Source of the DNA: Clitopilus passeckerianus
Taxonomy: Eukaryota > Basidiomycota > Agaricomycetes > Agaricales > Entolomataceae
Length of the DNA: 64,000 nt
Assembly (NCBI GenBank): GCA_944990035.1
Contig: CALYLX010000149.1
Coordinates: 62,001 to 126,000 of the forward strand
Direction of reading: 5' to 3'
Shown here: positions 24,290 to 34,599 of the stretch, piece by piece
Numbering within the stretch: the stretch's first letter is position 1
Layout: every line of letters starts with the position of its first letter
Position numbers and translations under genes: made by a program
The notes under the pieces: model-generated
Told to the model about the DNA's origin: nothing
What the model saw: the letters and a program-made list of their open reading frames with translations, nothing else
Databases searched by the model: none

Positions 24290-24520
24290 CGATGATGCGC
24301 GAGCTAATTCGCAATCTCATTGGTCCGGTAACTTTGAACGCCGAGGTCGACCCCAAGGTGCTGCCGACCCTAAGTTTGGATTGGACGGACGTTTTGAACG
24401 ATGGGTTCAGAAGTTTTCCTTCCGGACATTCCAGCTGCATGTTTCTTTGCTCGCTAGTATATGTACTGTTGTCTGACTCTCCTTCGGTCTCTTTTGCTGG
24501 ACTCATCTCAGGGTTGTAAC
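24290..24520 (+). pseudogene. Fragment of a PAP2 phosphatase gene
   Basis: This piece matches an internal part of the intact gene downstream (about 26570-26760). It still encodes NDGFRSFPSGHSS, containing the PAP2 motif PSGH, followed by SFAGL. The segment corresponding to the intron after the SGHS exon is also recognisable at the DNA level, so the copy arose from genomic DNA and not from mRNA. Upstream the frame is broken and shifted. Neither the KxxxxxxRP nor the SRxxxxxHxxxD motif is present, so it cannot be an active enzyme. Confidence 0.7.
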
Positions 24521-25697
24521 TGTGGGTAGGCGGATGTGTCGCTATCAGGAGAGTGTTATGGCAGACGGATGGTAAATTTCGCCTGAACTCGGGAGAACAA
24601 GAATGCGAAGACTGGTGGAGCCGCGTTGGTAGTGGTTGCGCAGTCGGCGGCCCTAGGAGAGAGGTTTACACCGAGCCTGGACGGGGTTGGGCTGAACGGT
24701 AGCTTAAATGCACGTCTAAAGACGAAACTCGAGCGTAGACGGGAGCAGCTCGGGTAGACGCTCGTGTGGTGAAGGATGGAGAGTTTCACCGGCGTCAACT
24801 TGGGTGAATGGTCGGAATGGTCGGGGCGGCTATACAGGCCACACGAAGAAAGAAGCCAAAGTGGCAGGCGGTGCCGGTGCCGGTGCCGCTTCATTGAAAT
24901 TCGTTCTGAAATGTGGTAGGTTGGATATAGCCTGTGGCCACCTGGTATCGTCGTTAACTGCAAGCTCGGACAGAGTGGACATCCCCCGCGCCGAACCCTC
25001 GTCGGTTGAGATAACAAGAGGACTTCTATTGTATGTCGCTCAACCGGGAGGCGTTGTGAGTCATGGAACCAGGGACACAGACTTTGAGAAACGCAAGAGA
25101 ACCGAGGTAACGGTTTAAGATTGGCCCGGGATTACTAAGGTCCCCTCCCGTACTGTCCGTACCATACGGTCTACACAGTAATTGCGTCAAGTACCATCAG
25201 TCAGGACAGAATGACGAGTGGGGCAGAGGTGGGGCCCTCTTCAGCGTGGGGCTCCGTAGGTTTGGGGGCAGTGCGTGCTTTCTGGTCAGTAAAAGGTGGA
25301 AGTTGTAGCTTGCTATTGGATCACACTTGCATTCAACAGTACATGGAAGTGGCGGCCCAGGATGTGTCTGTCAGCCTCTCCGATGGGTAAATCCATGCCG
25401 CTCAGCAACATTTCACTCCCTATCAGTTGCTTAGGCGACTCCAAATGCCAAGTAATCATGACGATGAACATTTTTTAAATTTTTATCTGATAAAGTCACG
25501 TGGAATGCCCCCTGCTGCGCTTCACAAGCGTTGAACGTTGATCGCTGCATCAGAACACATTCAATTGGCCGCAGCACATTTCGCCTCAGCACAAGTGATA
25601 ATGAATTTCGCTTATTTGCCCCCTTCGCCCATAAATGTCATATACCCGATTGACCACTCCACTTGGTCATTATTCCTCCTCCTTGCCACCTTCATCC
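24521..25697. other. Intergenic stretch upstream of the PAP2 gene
   Basis: No gene supported. The minus frame 24556-25017 has no domain. A short GGTGCC repeat (three units) sits near 24870-24888. The AT-rich part after 25470 is probably the promoter of the PAP2 gene. Confidence 0.4.
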
Positions 25698-27527
25698 ATG
25701 AAAAACCCATTTACTCGAGGCAGCTCACCTGGTGGTAAACGTCCGCAACCAACAAGCCCAGCGAGGCGCAAGAAACTCCTTTTCTCCTATGCACCAGACT
25801 GGTAAGTATCAACTTGTAACCAAATTTCTTGGCCTCATTTGGTGACGTCGTCGACAGGATTATTACCATTGTGCTAGCGTACGTCGGCGACGTTGGGTTC
25901 AATTCACGGAAGCTAACGAGCTAATGGATGCTTTTGAAGTGCTGGTTTCTTTGCTTTAGACAAGGTCAACGGGTATCGGCGGGTGTTCTCCTTGGCGGAT
26001 ACATCGTAAGTAATGCCACGGTTCCTTCTCTTGACACATGGTTTAATTCTCTCCTCGATAGACTTCGTCATCCGTACGTTCATCCTACTTAATCAGGCCT
26101 GGACCTAAGCTTACAAGGAGCAACATGAAGATATGCAGTCCACGAGCGTATACCTGTAAGCACACGACCCACTTCCGCTCTCTCGTATTGATTATAACCG
26201 TCATGCCTGGCAGAATACTGGACTGTACCTGATTTGTTTTGTGGCGCCGATCCTCATTCAGCCGGTCGTAAATTTACTGACTGTGCGGTCCTGGTGGGAC
26301 CTACATAATGGTGAGTTCCCTCAGCCTATGTCGGGCACAGGTATTGACTACATGTGCACAGGGACCCTTGGATGTGCGTAGCCAATGTATCCTGGCAATA
26401 ACATCTTGTCTGACCCAGCCATTTCTAGTGATTCTCGGTCTAGCGTTAACTGGAGCAATAACACAATTCACCAAGATCACGGTTGGGCGACCACGACCTG
26501 GTGAGTGCCTATATGTCAGTACCTCTCACTACTGACGCCTACCATTGGTAGATATCGTTGACCGGTGTCAACCTCCCCAAGGCGCGACTGACCCTACGTT
26601 TGGGTTAACTTCGTGGACCGTATGTACTCGGATGGACCTCCTGAATGATGGCTTCGGGAGTTTCCCTTCCGGACATTCCAGCCGTATGTTTCCCCGCTCG
26701 CTAGGATATTCGACTTTATCTGACTCTCCTCCAGTCTCCTTTGCTGGACTTGGTTTCCTGGCGTTCTATATAGCTGGTAAATTGCACCTCTTCGACAGGC
26801 GCGGACACGCCGTAAGTATTCTTTGAAACCGTTACGACCATAATTTAACCATCGCATTCCGTAGGGCAAAGCTTGGATCTCGCTTGGACCTTTTGCGGCT
26901 GCAGCCTTGGTCGCGATCTCTCGAACCATGGATTACCGCCGTATGTTTTTCCGAGAATTCTTCCTTCTCTCAATATCTGACCATATTCTATTAGACCACT
27001 GGCAGGACGTCCTCGTAGGCTCTATCCTCGGCACCGTCGTCTCATACTTCGCGTACAGACAATACTACCCAAGTCTTGCATCCGAACTCTCCCATCGCCC
27101 TTACTCTCCCCGAATCAAACGCGAGATCGAAGAACGTCTACCGTTCCACCACCATCACGCTCAGGAGGCTTCTGAGGATGCCAGAACTCCTCTGAGAGAC
27201 AACGCAAGCGCTCATGGGTGTATTGACGCCCATAGCCCCCACCAGAAAACTCTTCAGCTTCCGACGCTCCAGAAGCAGACCTATAACGACCCGGGCAATA
27301 ATGGTGCGGGAAGTATGAATAAGGGAACTGGGAGGATGGATCACCGTCGTCAAGAGGCGTATGAACTTGAGGGGACGGTGAAGAGGCCTGATCCTGGACC
27401 ACTGGAGGATGTTTGGAGGCAGGGGAAGAGCGAATTGTCGACTGAGAGGGAGCAGCCGTTGCAAAATCCCCATGGTGGTCCGGGAAATGCGCAGGGCGGA
27501 ACGGCTGGTTCCAGATCTATTGGTTGA
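25698..27527 (+). CDS. PAP2-type lipid phosphatase (Dpp1/Lpp1-like)
   Basis: A membrane phosphatase removing phosphate from phosphatidate, diacylglycerol pyrophosphate or similar lipids. The ATG at 25698 starts MKNPFTRGSSPGGKRPQPTS; exon 1 ends at 25801 inside a Trp codon. Spliced exons then give AGFFALDKVNGYRRVFSLAD, YAVHERIP and two membrane segments (NTGLYLICFVAPILIQPVV; LVILGLALTGAITQFT). All three PAP2 signatures are present: KITVGRPRP, FPSGHSS, and SRTMDYR followed after an intron by HWQDVLVGSILGT. A long hydrophilic C-terminal tail from about 27080 is rich in His, Gln and Pro and has no domain; it ends at the TGA at 27525-27527. The reaction is firm for the family; the exact lipid is not known. 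A fragment of a second copy lies just upstream. Confidence 0.85.
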
Positions 27528-27725
27528 ATACAGCAACTCATCGTTGGATAGCACATTCTTTCCGAGAATCGAACGATATTTTATTTAATTACTCTTCTTC
27601 GATCTTGACTTCGATGTTCATACTTCGGAATACCTCTCTTTGCCTATACCCTACTACAAACTTTCGATTCGGTATTACAACACGCGATTCGTTATAAACG
27701 TTCAACGAATTCAATCCCGTTGTTT

Positions 27726-28349
27726 TTACTCATTAATGGGCTCAAACTTAAACAATTGAGTGGGTATGAACTGGGGAGGAATGCTCTTGGTACTAATGAT
27801 GGGTTGAATTTTGACCTGTGGGACGTATCGAGGCAAAGTCAGGGGATAGGTGTAGCTATTCAAGGCGACATCGAAAACTCACTTCAGCGTTCTCATTTCC
27901 AGAGGGAACTGACCAGCCAAGGTGGGGCTGTTTATCCAGTACAATACTGAATGCGGACCATCGTCAGTTGCTTGGTATTCTACCCGGAAGAGGGCAACTT
28001 ACGTGTACGCGTCGTGGTGCTCACGATACTCAATCTTCCACTCGGTCTCGTGGTCGAGATAAATAGATCCCACGAGGGCGTCGTCGAGTTCTCCTGTGTA
28101 AGGGTATCCTCCGACGGAGATGCGGAACTTGTTCGGCCCAACGGCGCGGAGGGTAAACTAAAAGCGAGTCTTTAGCTGGGATGCATTAGCAAGACTAGAC
28201 TGAGGAGGTGTGTGTACCGTATTGGCTGGCCCATCCAAATAAACTGGCTGCCAAGCAGGCAAAGTGATGTTCACGCCGAGATTGTGGCCGCCGTTTGCAA
28301 CGGAGACGATCCGGAATGATCCACCGGCAGATGGGAGGTTGGCAGGCAT
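27726..28349 (-). CDS. Protease inhibitor of the I66-like beta-trefoil type (146 aa)
   Basis: Four exons (28349-28218, 28157-28003, 27946-27883, 27815-27726) give 147 codons including the stop. The protein begins MPANLPSAGGSFRIVSVANG. It continues with a ligand-binding-like beta pattern: PAWQPVYLDGPANT, FTLRAVGPNKFRISVGGYPY, ETEWKIEYREHHDAYTIV, HLGWSVPSG, and near the end PTQLFKF. Length, the W-x-I/V strand pattern and the QLFxF ending fit the mushroom serine protease inhibitors of MEROPS family I66 (cnispin/cospin type). These lack a signal peptide and act against proteases of predators or in regulation. The assignment is from memory of family patterns; the inhibitory loop cannot be located by eye. 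A TATAAAAG box lies about 85 bases upstream. Confidence 0.7.
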
Positions 28350-28433
28350 GTTGTGTAGGCTGAGCTGTGTAAGCGGGTAAGAGCTTGAGTGATTCAGTGG
28401 GTGAGTTATCGATATGGAATCAACTGGATTGTC

Positions 28434-28441
28434 CTTTTATA
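28434..28441 (-). promoter_or_regulatory. TATA box of the I66-like inhibitor gene
   Basis: TATAAAAG on the minus strand, about 85 bases upstream of the ATG at 28349. Confidence 0.6.
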
Positions 28442-30400
28442 CCACGCCCACGAAGCCTGACGAAGAGGACGTAGTCGGCTATAAGCTCCAGTTCCGGTCA
28501 TGCAAGACAAGATGAATGAAAGATGAATCAGGAGTTCGGCACGTCATTGGATAGAATTAATGAAAGATGAATCGAGGCCTTCCAGCGCGCCATTTGACAG
28601 GTCAGATGTAGGTGATTCTTACTAAGTTGTGCCTCATACGGACATTTGCCACAACTTCCATAGTTCTGCAACTGATGAGAGGCGATAAACTCTCGGTCGA
28701 AGTGATTGGCTGAGAGTATTGACGCGACTTGAAAGCAACGCGTTGTTTGGTCTTGTTGTCATTGCCTCGCTCATTTTCTTCCTCCTCCAACATCCTTATA
28801 TCGATTATGCCTGCTCTATAGGCCCCGTTCTTTCTGCTCTTCGTCAGCTGATTTAGGGCTCGCTGCGCCGTATCCAGACACCCACCGTGTCTTTCAAGCC
28901 TCCATCAATCAGGGCCCATCTCTTTGCGTCAAAGTTAAAGGTATGTTCGTTCTGCTCGAATCGGTTTGGTGCTTATACGACTTTGGGCAGGCGTTTAGCA
29001 ATCAATGTGTTGGCGTTCAAACGTTCACCATTGATGACCACACCCGGCTACTCGGGGACCATGTTCAGCTTCGTTCATCGGCGGCAGGAAACCGTCCTAG
29101 AACTTCTGCCGTCCTCAAATCGGGGGCTACGTCTTTGGATGCAGAGAAAGTACAGGTACGTTGGTTTTGCTTAAGTTCCTTGGTGGTGAAAAGGTGCTTA
29201 TTTGGGAGTGAGCAGTCGCGATATGGACCGGTCATCACGGAAGAACGCCTGTAGATTCGTCATTGAAAGCCGTCGCCACGACGTCGGGTCAACTTCGAGA
29301 TGTTCCATATCTCTCACCAGAAGTTTCCATACAATATATCGACACGCTCAGGAGTAACAGGGAATGCCGCTAGTCATACCCAAGCGGATTTCTACCCGTC
29401 CGTTACTACTGCCCCACCCTCGTTGGAGCAGCCAAACTACTTCGTAGTGTCAGCGTGTAGCAAAGCCAACAGCACCTTTCGTCTCCCTCCCGTGAAAGGA
29501 AGCAGACGAAGAGCTTTCCCCACCCACCCATTTCACTCGCCATCGCCATCTCTTCGAGAGAACCACCCCTCTCCTTCGTTTACCTGGGTTGGTTCTGCTA
29601 ACGTCAGCTACCCCACGAGGTCAGGCAAGAGCGGGAACGCTTCCTGCAAATTCCGACCATCGACGAGACGAACACCGTTCATTGACCAGAAACGTGTCCC
29701 AGCTGCTGAAGGAGCTCTTGCTGCTCTTGTTCCGATGACGTTCAACATCGGGCACGTGGTCCGTGCGCCAACCTTGAAGGACGTGCTAAGTCGTTACCTT
29801 CGAATTCGGGATACTGCCTCACGCAGCTTCCGACTTGCCACACCCCAAGGCCCATGAAGTCGGCCTCGTTCCCTACCTCCCAAAGCGACGGAGCATCCAT
29901 TGGAGTCCCCCAACTTTTACTCCTGGGTGTCGATGGAGATCCTCGCTGCTTTCTCAGTGGAATGTATCGCCACAACTGCTATCATGCGCAGAATGAACAG
30001 GAACCCCTGCTGCTGGTGCCAAATCCTCTTTGGAGCAACCACCCCTTCATCATTACATCATGAGGCGAAATCGGGGCCCGAAGAGGTTCCTCCATCCATC
30101 CCCTCCACGCGACGGTCTCGTCGCCTCCCAACTCCCCCCTCTTTACCTTTCATCCTGGTCTGGGGATATTCTTGTCATCCCAGTAGTGGCGGTAGCACTG
30201 TCAGATCACGGGAATGGGGGATGGCAGCGCGAAGTTGAAGATGGGATGAACGACGTAGGAAATAAAACGACGCAGCAGCCGCGGAATGTGACGATATTCT
30301 CCCACTTTCCAAGACCCCCTTGCTTCCCCCAGGCAATTATGTGTCCTCGTCATCTCCAGCAGTTACGATTGCTGCCTCTACACCCACTCTCCCCGCTGCT
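28442..30400. other. Stretch without a supported gene
   Basis: The 14-base word ATGAAAGATGAATC occurs twice about 50 bases apart near 28510-28575. From 28880 to 29250 a plus frame with a possible 50-base intron reads QASINQGPSLCVKVK and then SNQCVGVQTFTIDDHTRLLG. It has no start codon and no family I recognise. An open frame at 29300-29857 is Ser/Pro/Arg-rich and lacks domains. Confidence 0.4.
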
Positions 30401-30404
30401 GTTC

Positions 30405-30720
30405 AACGTCAGGCGCAGGTCGAATTCGAGGGACGGTGGCCCGTGCACTTCATCACGAGGATAATCATCGTTGCCCAAATCTCCCAACCCACCCCACCTC
30501 AAGACCTAACAAAGCTGCTTCATTTTTCGCCTGGCAGACTGCTGCCTAAACCTGCGTTATCAGCATCCTCGAAGATTCGCTTGTAGTCAAACCGGCGCTT
30601 CAGCATCTTTCGCGGCTTCTCATGAGAGCCTTGGACAAGGGTCGGAACCATGGCTGCTCTGCTCTCCTTTCAGAATCGGGGTATTATCGTTGAGGGGAAG
30701 AAGGAGGAAATGGGAAGGAG
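30405..30720 (+). repeat. Diverged direct repeat, unit 1
   Basis: This segment is repeated about 620 bases further on (31020-31340). Both copies contain CAGGTCGAATTCGAGGGAC-like and TTCGCGGCTTCTCATGAGAGCC-like blocks at the same spacing. In one frame both read RYxxPRxFAxSQ then SFAASxESL. Unit 1 carries in-frame stops in that frame. Confidence 0.6.
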
Positions 30721-31019
30721 TAGAAGAAGACCACTACTTCAAATGTCTGTTTCTTTGAAACGTTACCTACCACATCCAATGAGGAATATCTCCTACCATA
30801 TGTCCTTAGGCCGCAACAGCCCCCTCATAGTACCCGTCGCTTCCATCGACGCTTCCCTCAAACGACTCCAACGTACCCTCCATCAGAGCCGATTGCACCC
30901 ACTCCTACAGTCTCCACCGCCGCCAAAGTCCCAACCCTTGCCCTCCAGCCGCGGCTATCATCAAGTCTGCGTCAACCTACCTCAGTGTCAACCTATGCCC
31001 CTAAACCTAATCCTCTGAT

Positions 31020-31340
31020 GCCCAACGTCATGCGCAGCTCGAATTCGATGGACAGTGGTCCATGCACTCCACTGCGAGGATCTTCATCATCATCGCCATC
31101 CCCGAATCTTCCACCCTACCCACCCCAAGACCTACCAAGGCTGGTTCATTCGGCCCTGGAAAACTGCTACGTGGACCTTCGTTATCGGGATCCCCGAATA
31201 TTCGCTCGCAGTCAACTGGATACCCCACCATCCTTCGCGGCTTCTCGTGAGAGCCTTCAGCAACGGGCAGCCGTTGGCTACCCCGCTCCTCTTCTGTACG
31301 GGCGGTGTATCGTTGTAGAGGGGGAGAGGACGGAAAGGGG
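31020..31340 (+). repeat. Diverged direct repeat, unit 2
   Basis: Second copy of the segment at 30405-30720. In the shared frame it is open and reads RYRDPRIFARSQ and SFAASRESLQQR within a Pro/Ser-rich protein-like stretch. No start, splice pattern or domain supports a functional gene, so it is listed as a repeat. Confidence 0.6.
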
Positions 31341-32819
31341 AAGGAGTCGAGGGGAAAGGCCCCCAATTCACGGGACCGCAGGACCACCCCCTTGAAGCGC
31401 CACCCACCATATCGAACAATGTTCACCTACCTATGCCTACACCAGCAGCAGCAGCAGCACTACCGGAAGTTGGGGCTACCTCCGATTCCGCCTCAGATAC
31501 CGTTTCCCCTACTGCTCCCGTTGAGACAGTTCTCAATCTTCATCTCGCCATCGCGGCCAACCGCGGTATCAAATCTACCTGCTCTGTCCTTCACGCATCC
31601 ACGTGCAGCAATGTACACTGGATTGATATGTTAACCGGGTTGTCACGCCTGGACCAGCAAAGCCTCCGTTCACGTCGTCCACGTTGCGGATCCGGCCCAG
31701 TGACGCGGATGACGGACGGACGAAGGGAGTCGGAAGATGGAACCGTGTGCATTAGCAACCTGCATTCATGCTTCAAGCTGGACCCGCCTATCTTCGCCGT
31801 GGTGACAAAACTCTGGCAAAATCAGTTCGGGACCCTTGACACTCAGCTGGAACGCTACATTCTTGCACACGAGAGGCGCCGTGTACACGTATTTACTATA
31901 ATCCCTACCTTCACCCCCCACCCCTTTCGTACGGTTTGGTTTTGGACTTGAACACCCACACCTATCGCTCCTCTTCTCCGGCTCTTCGTAATTTGTCTAG
32001 TATCGATCGTATATGCCAAGCGGCACCTACCCAGTACCTACCCGACATAGGAACATTCCTATTCTAATGCAGGATGGTCGTAGTACCAGATTCCAGTATT
32101 CACCTCATCCTCATTGTACTGCTGGATCTCGTGGCCTTTATCTGACTCTGAATTGGCCTCTAATTGCTTATTGGGAGAAGGCCCTACCAACCCCGACGAC
32201 CCATCCGTCGTTCATCATCCCTGGCGGGAGAAGCAGCACATGCATCCTTGACTGCGTCTTTCCGATGTCACGACACCACCTTCGACCGATGACCTTCCCC
32301 CGTGTTGCCCACGTGTAATTAGGTTGACGTAGCAAACGCTTCGGCATGTTGATGCGTTTCGTATGAAATCAATATCAAATCAATATGGGAGAGAAGTTGG
32401 TGTGAAGAATGGGTGTCGAGTGCCTATGGAGGTGTATAACACATGCAAGACCCCTTGTTTAATTGTCCACCTAACCTAGGTTTCCGACCCTGAGTGGTTT
32501 TAGCTTCAACCGTTCGCAATAAGCTTCGCAGATTCATGAAGACTGAGCCAGACTGCTTCGCGCGTTGCAAGGGCAGTAGCTTCGTATATTCGGCTCTGAC
32601 CCATAGCAAGATGACGTTCTCCAAGGTCCAGGGAGTATTGGAGCATAACCATGCCCCATATTCGGCTCAAATACATGAATTTGAGTGCAAACATGACATG
32701 CATATTGAGGGTATTTCACATTTACGGCCATCAAATATTTGCCTCGTGGGTCAACTAAATGCTAGAAAAGGCTACGGCACAGTCGCAACTCCTTGACTCG
32801 TTCGTTTGTCCCTTCAATA
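31341..32819. other. Stretch without a supported gene
   Basis: Contains a (CAG)5 run at about 31443-31458 at the start of an open frame (31433-31951) that is Ser/Thr/Arg-rich and has no known domain. The rest up to the cupredoxin gene shows nothing recognisable. Confidence 0.4.
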
Positions 32820-33328
32820 ATGTTCAACACTCTCTTCCTCCTCTGTGCTCTTGCTGGCGTAGCATTGGCCGATCAAACTGTACAAGTCGGACTGAACGGT
32901 CTCCGCTTCACCCCGGAAGTCATTTACGCAAACCCTGGCGAGCATGTCAACTTCCAGTTCCACGGGAGCTCCCATACAGCAACGGAGTCCACTGCGAGAT
33001 TGAGTGACCCTTGCCATTCTTCTGGTGGCTTTGACACTGGCGTTCAGCCCGGTAGGTCAACACCTTTTTCCTGCACACTACATGTCTGACCACTGGCCCT
33101 GGCAGCCGGAGCGACACAAAGTATCGTCATCTCTACACACAATTCCGTTTACGTTCGTTGCACCGTGAGTACACCACCACAGTGTACACCAGTCAAAGTT
33201 CTAGCTAATTGCGAGCGTCCTACTAGCCTCATTGCGGCCAAGGCATGGTCATGATCATCAACCCTGGGCCTAAAGATAGCGTTGAGACGTTCCGTAAAGC
33301 TGCAATAGCCCAGGAGGGGTCGGGCTGA
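32820..33328 (+). CDS. Secreted cupredoxin (plastocyanin-like), 130 aa
   Basis: A small secreted blue-copper-fold protein. Three exons (32820-33051, 33106-33164, 33227-33328) total 393 bases, 131 codons. The ATG at 32820 begins a clear signal peptide (MFNTLFLLCALAGVALADQ). The mature part has the strand pair VQVGLNGLRFTPEVIYANPG and the copper ligands expected for a type 1 site. These are His in GSSHTATES, Cys in VYVRCT, His in PHCGQ and Met in the following GM. The spacing C-x2-H-x4-M across the last intron matches fungal extracellular cupredoxins. Unlike many relatives, there is no Ser-rich tail or GPI signal. The role is uncertain; relatives are tied to cell-wall development, copper handling or oxidative chemistry. 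Confidence 0.85.
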
Positions 33329-33916
33329 GCTCTACTACTCCCTAGTCAACTTCTTTTATTCTCCTATAATGAGATCTCTAACTTTGTACTACCTACGAGC
33401 AAATGATTGACGATTATATGCTTTTAATTCACTTCTGTTGAGATATCGGATCCATGCGGCTCCCTATTTCCTTCGTAAACTTGTACTACTTGACGTCTAC
33501 AGTGCTACTACTTGCGACTACTTCTACGAGGTGCACAAAATCTGTTGACTCCGTCGTAGCTGTGGAATCCCTGACACAAATACCTCTGAGAGCCAGGATA
33601 TCATCTTCATCCGCACCACCGCCAAGTCCAATTTAGCGGCATCGTCCTTAGTAAGTCTAGCCTCTATTACTGGTAACCTTTGGTTATATCCGACATACAT
33701 AGGTGGCGACCTCCACGCCTGGATTGGTGCGGACCGGATAGTTCTTCCCACATCCTAGAACACGATTGGATACCTTCGAGGTTTTCAGGGATTATTCAAA
33801 GCATCGTTGCGCAATGGGGGTCCCATACGGAAAATAGACAAGGACAGTATCGTGTAAATTTCGTACTACCGCAGACCGCTCAAAGACTCCTGATCATTCT
33901 CTCGATAATTCACAGT
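33329..33916. other. Short intergenic stretch
   Basis: No gene supported. The minus frame 33524-33751 has no domain and lies just downstream of the lectin gene. Confidence 0.4.
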
Positions 33917-34519
33917 CTAGTCTATGGGGGAGGGCCGATGTAAGCAAACGGTGTCGTGGAAGTCGAAAGTTATGTCACTTACTGCTATCGACAGGCTTCC
34001 TATGCCAGATCTGAGTTCCAGTGGGGCCTTGATTTGCAGCCGGGGTGAGGATAACTTGAGTATCATCGCCTCGACTGGTGGCGGCAAGTCCCCTGTGATT
34101 AATCCTAAGACGAAATATGCCCACGTCAGATAACACCGTCCAGTTTATGAGACAGATCTCTGACTCACGAGAAGAAGTCTCCAGGAAGCAAGGTCGCAAA
34201 CTTAACCGTCCAGTGGAACGGAGTCGGTGAGCAGATGAGACCTGTACCGGACTCGGCAGCGAGGGGGTCTGGTGCAAGATAGGTACCGGTGCTTCGGTTC
34301 TTGATCGTGTATGCCAAAATGCCCAGATCCAAAAACGACGAGAATTCCCATTGCTGGTTTACGCCTCCGTGGAAGCTGTAGGTGAGTGCTTTCATAGAGC
34401 TGGTTAGCAACCGCATCAATGATGAAGAAGATGTAGAGGGATTCACCAGTACGAATGTCGCTTCCAGAAAGATCCAGAGCGAGGTCATTGGCGGTGTTGA
34501 TGATATAGTAAGCGGGCAT
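33917..34519 (-). CDS. Ricin-B-fold lectin-like protein
   Basis: A small cytosolic-type beta-trefoil lectin as found in many mushrooms. Exons on the minus strand give MPAYYIINTANDLALDLSGS, then TYSFHGGVNQQWEF (a QxW element), a central part YTIKNRSTGTYLAPDPLAA, a Trp strand FHWTVKF, and a last full exon INHRGLAATSRGDD with a second QIW element. The stop is a TAG at 33919-33917 after a short final exon. No signal peptide is present, as usual for this class. Family knowledge: such lectins bind sugars and often serve in defence against grazing animals. The sugar specificity cannot be predicted. A TATAAAAG box lies 70 bases upstream. Confidence 0.75.
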
Positions 34520-34588
34520 AGTGGTTTGACAGTGAGGTTAGTCGGGCTCTGGGAGAGTTCGATGAGGATTGGTGAGGTCGCGGCCTCC

Positions 34589-34596
34589 CTTTTATA
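34589..34596 (-). promoter_or_regulatory. TATA box of the ricin-B-like lectin gene
   Basis: TATAAAAG on the minus strand, 70 bases upstream of the ATG at 34519. Confidence 0.6.
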
Positions 34597-34599
34597 CTC

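Noticed and set aside
24804..25118. Overlapping plus and minus open frames with GGTGCC repeat
   Set aside because: Low-complexity sequence without any conserved motif.
31443..31458. CAG repeat and the CTG repeat near 41247-41262 as a possible inverted-repeat pair
   Set aside because: Simple microsatellites of five units; no flanking similarity to suggest a mobile element.
31433..31951. 172-codon open frame starting at a CAG microsatellite
   Set aside because: No ATG at its start, biased composition, no domain and no splice context.
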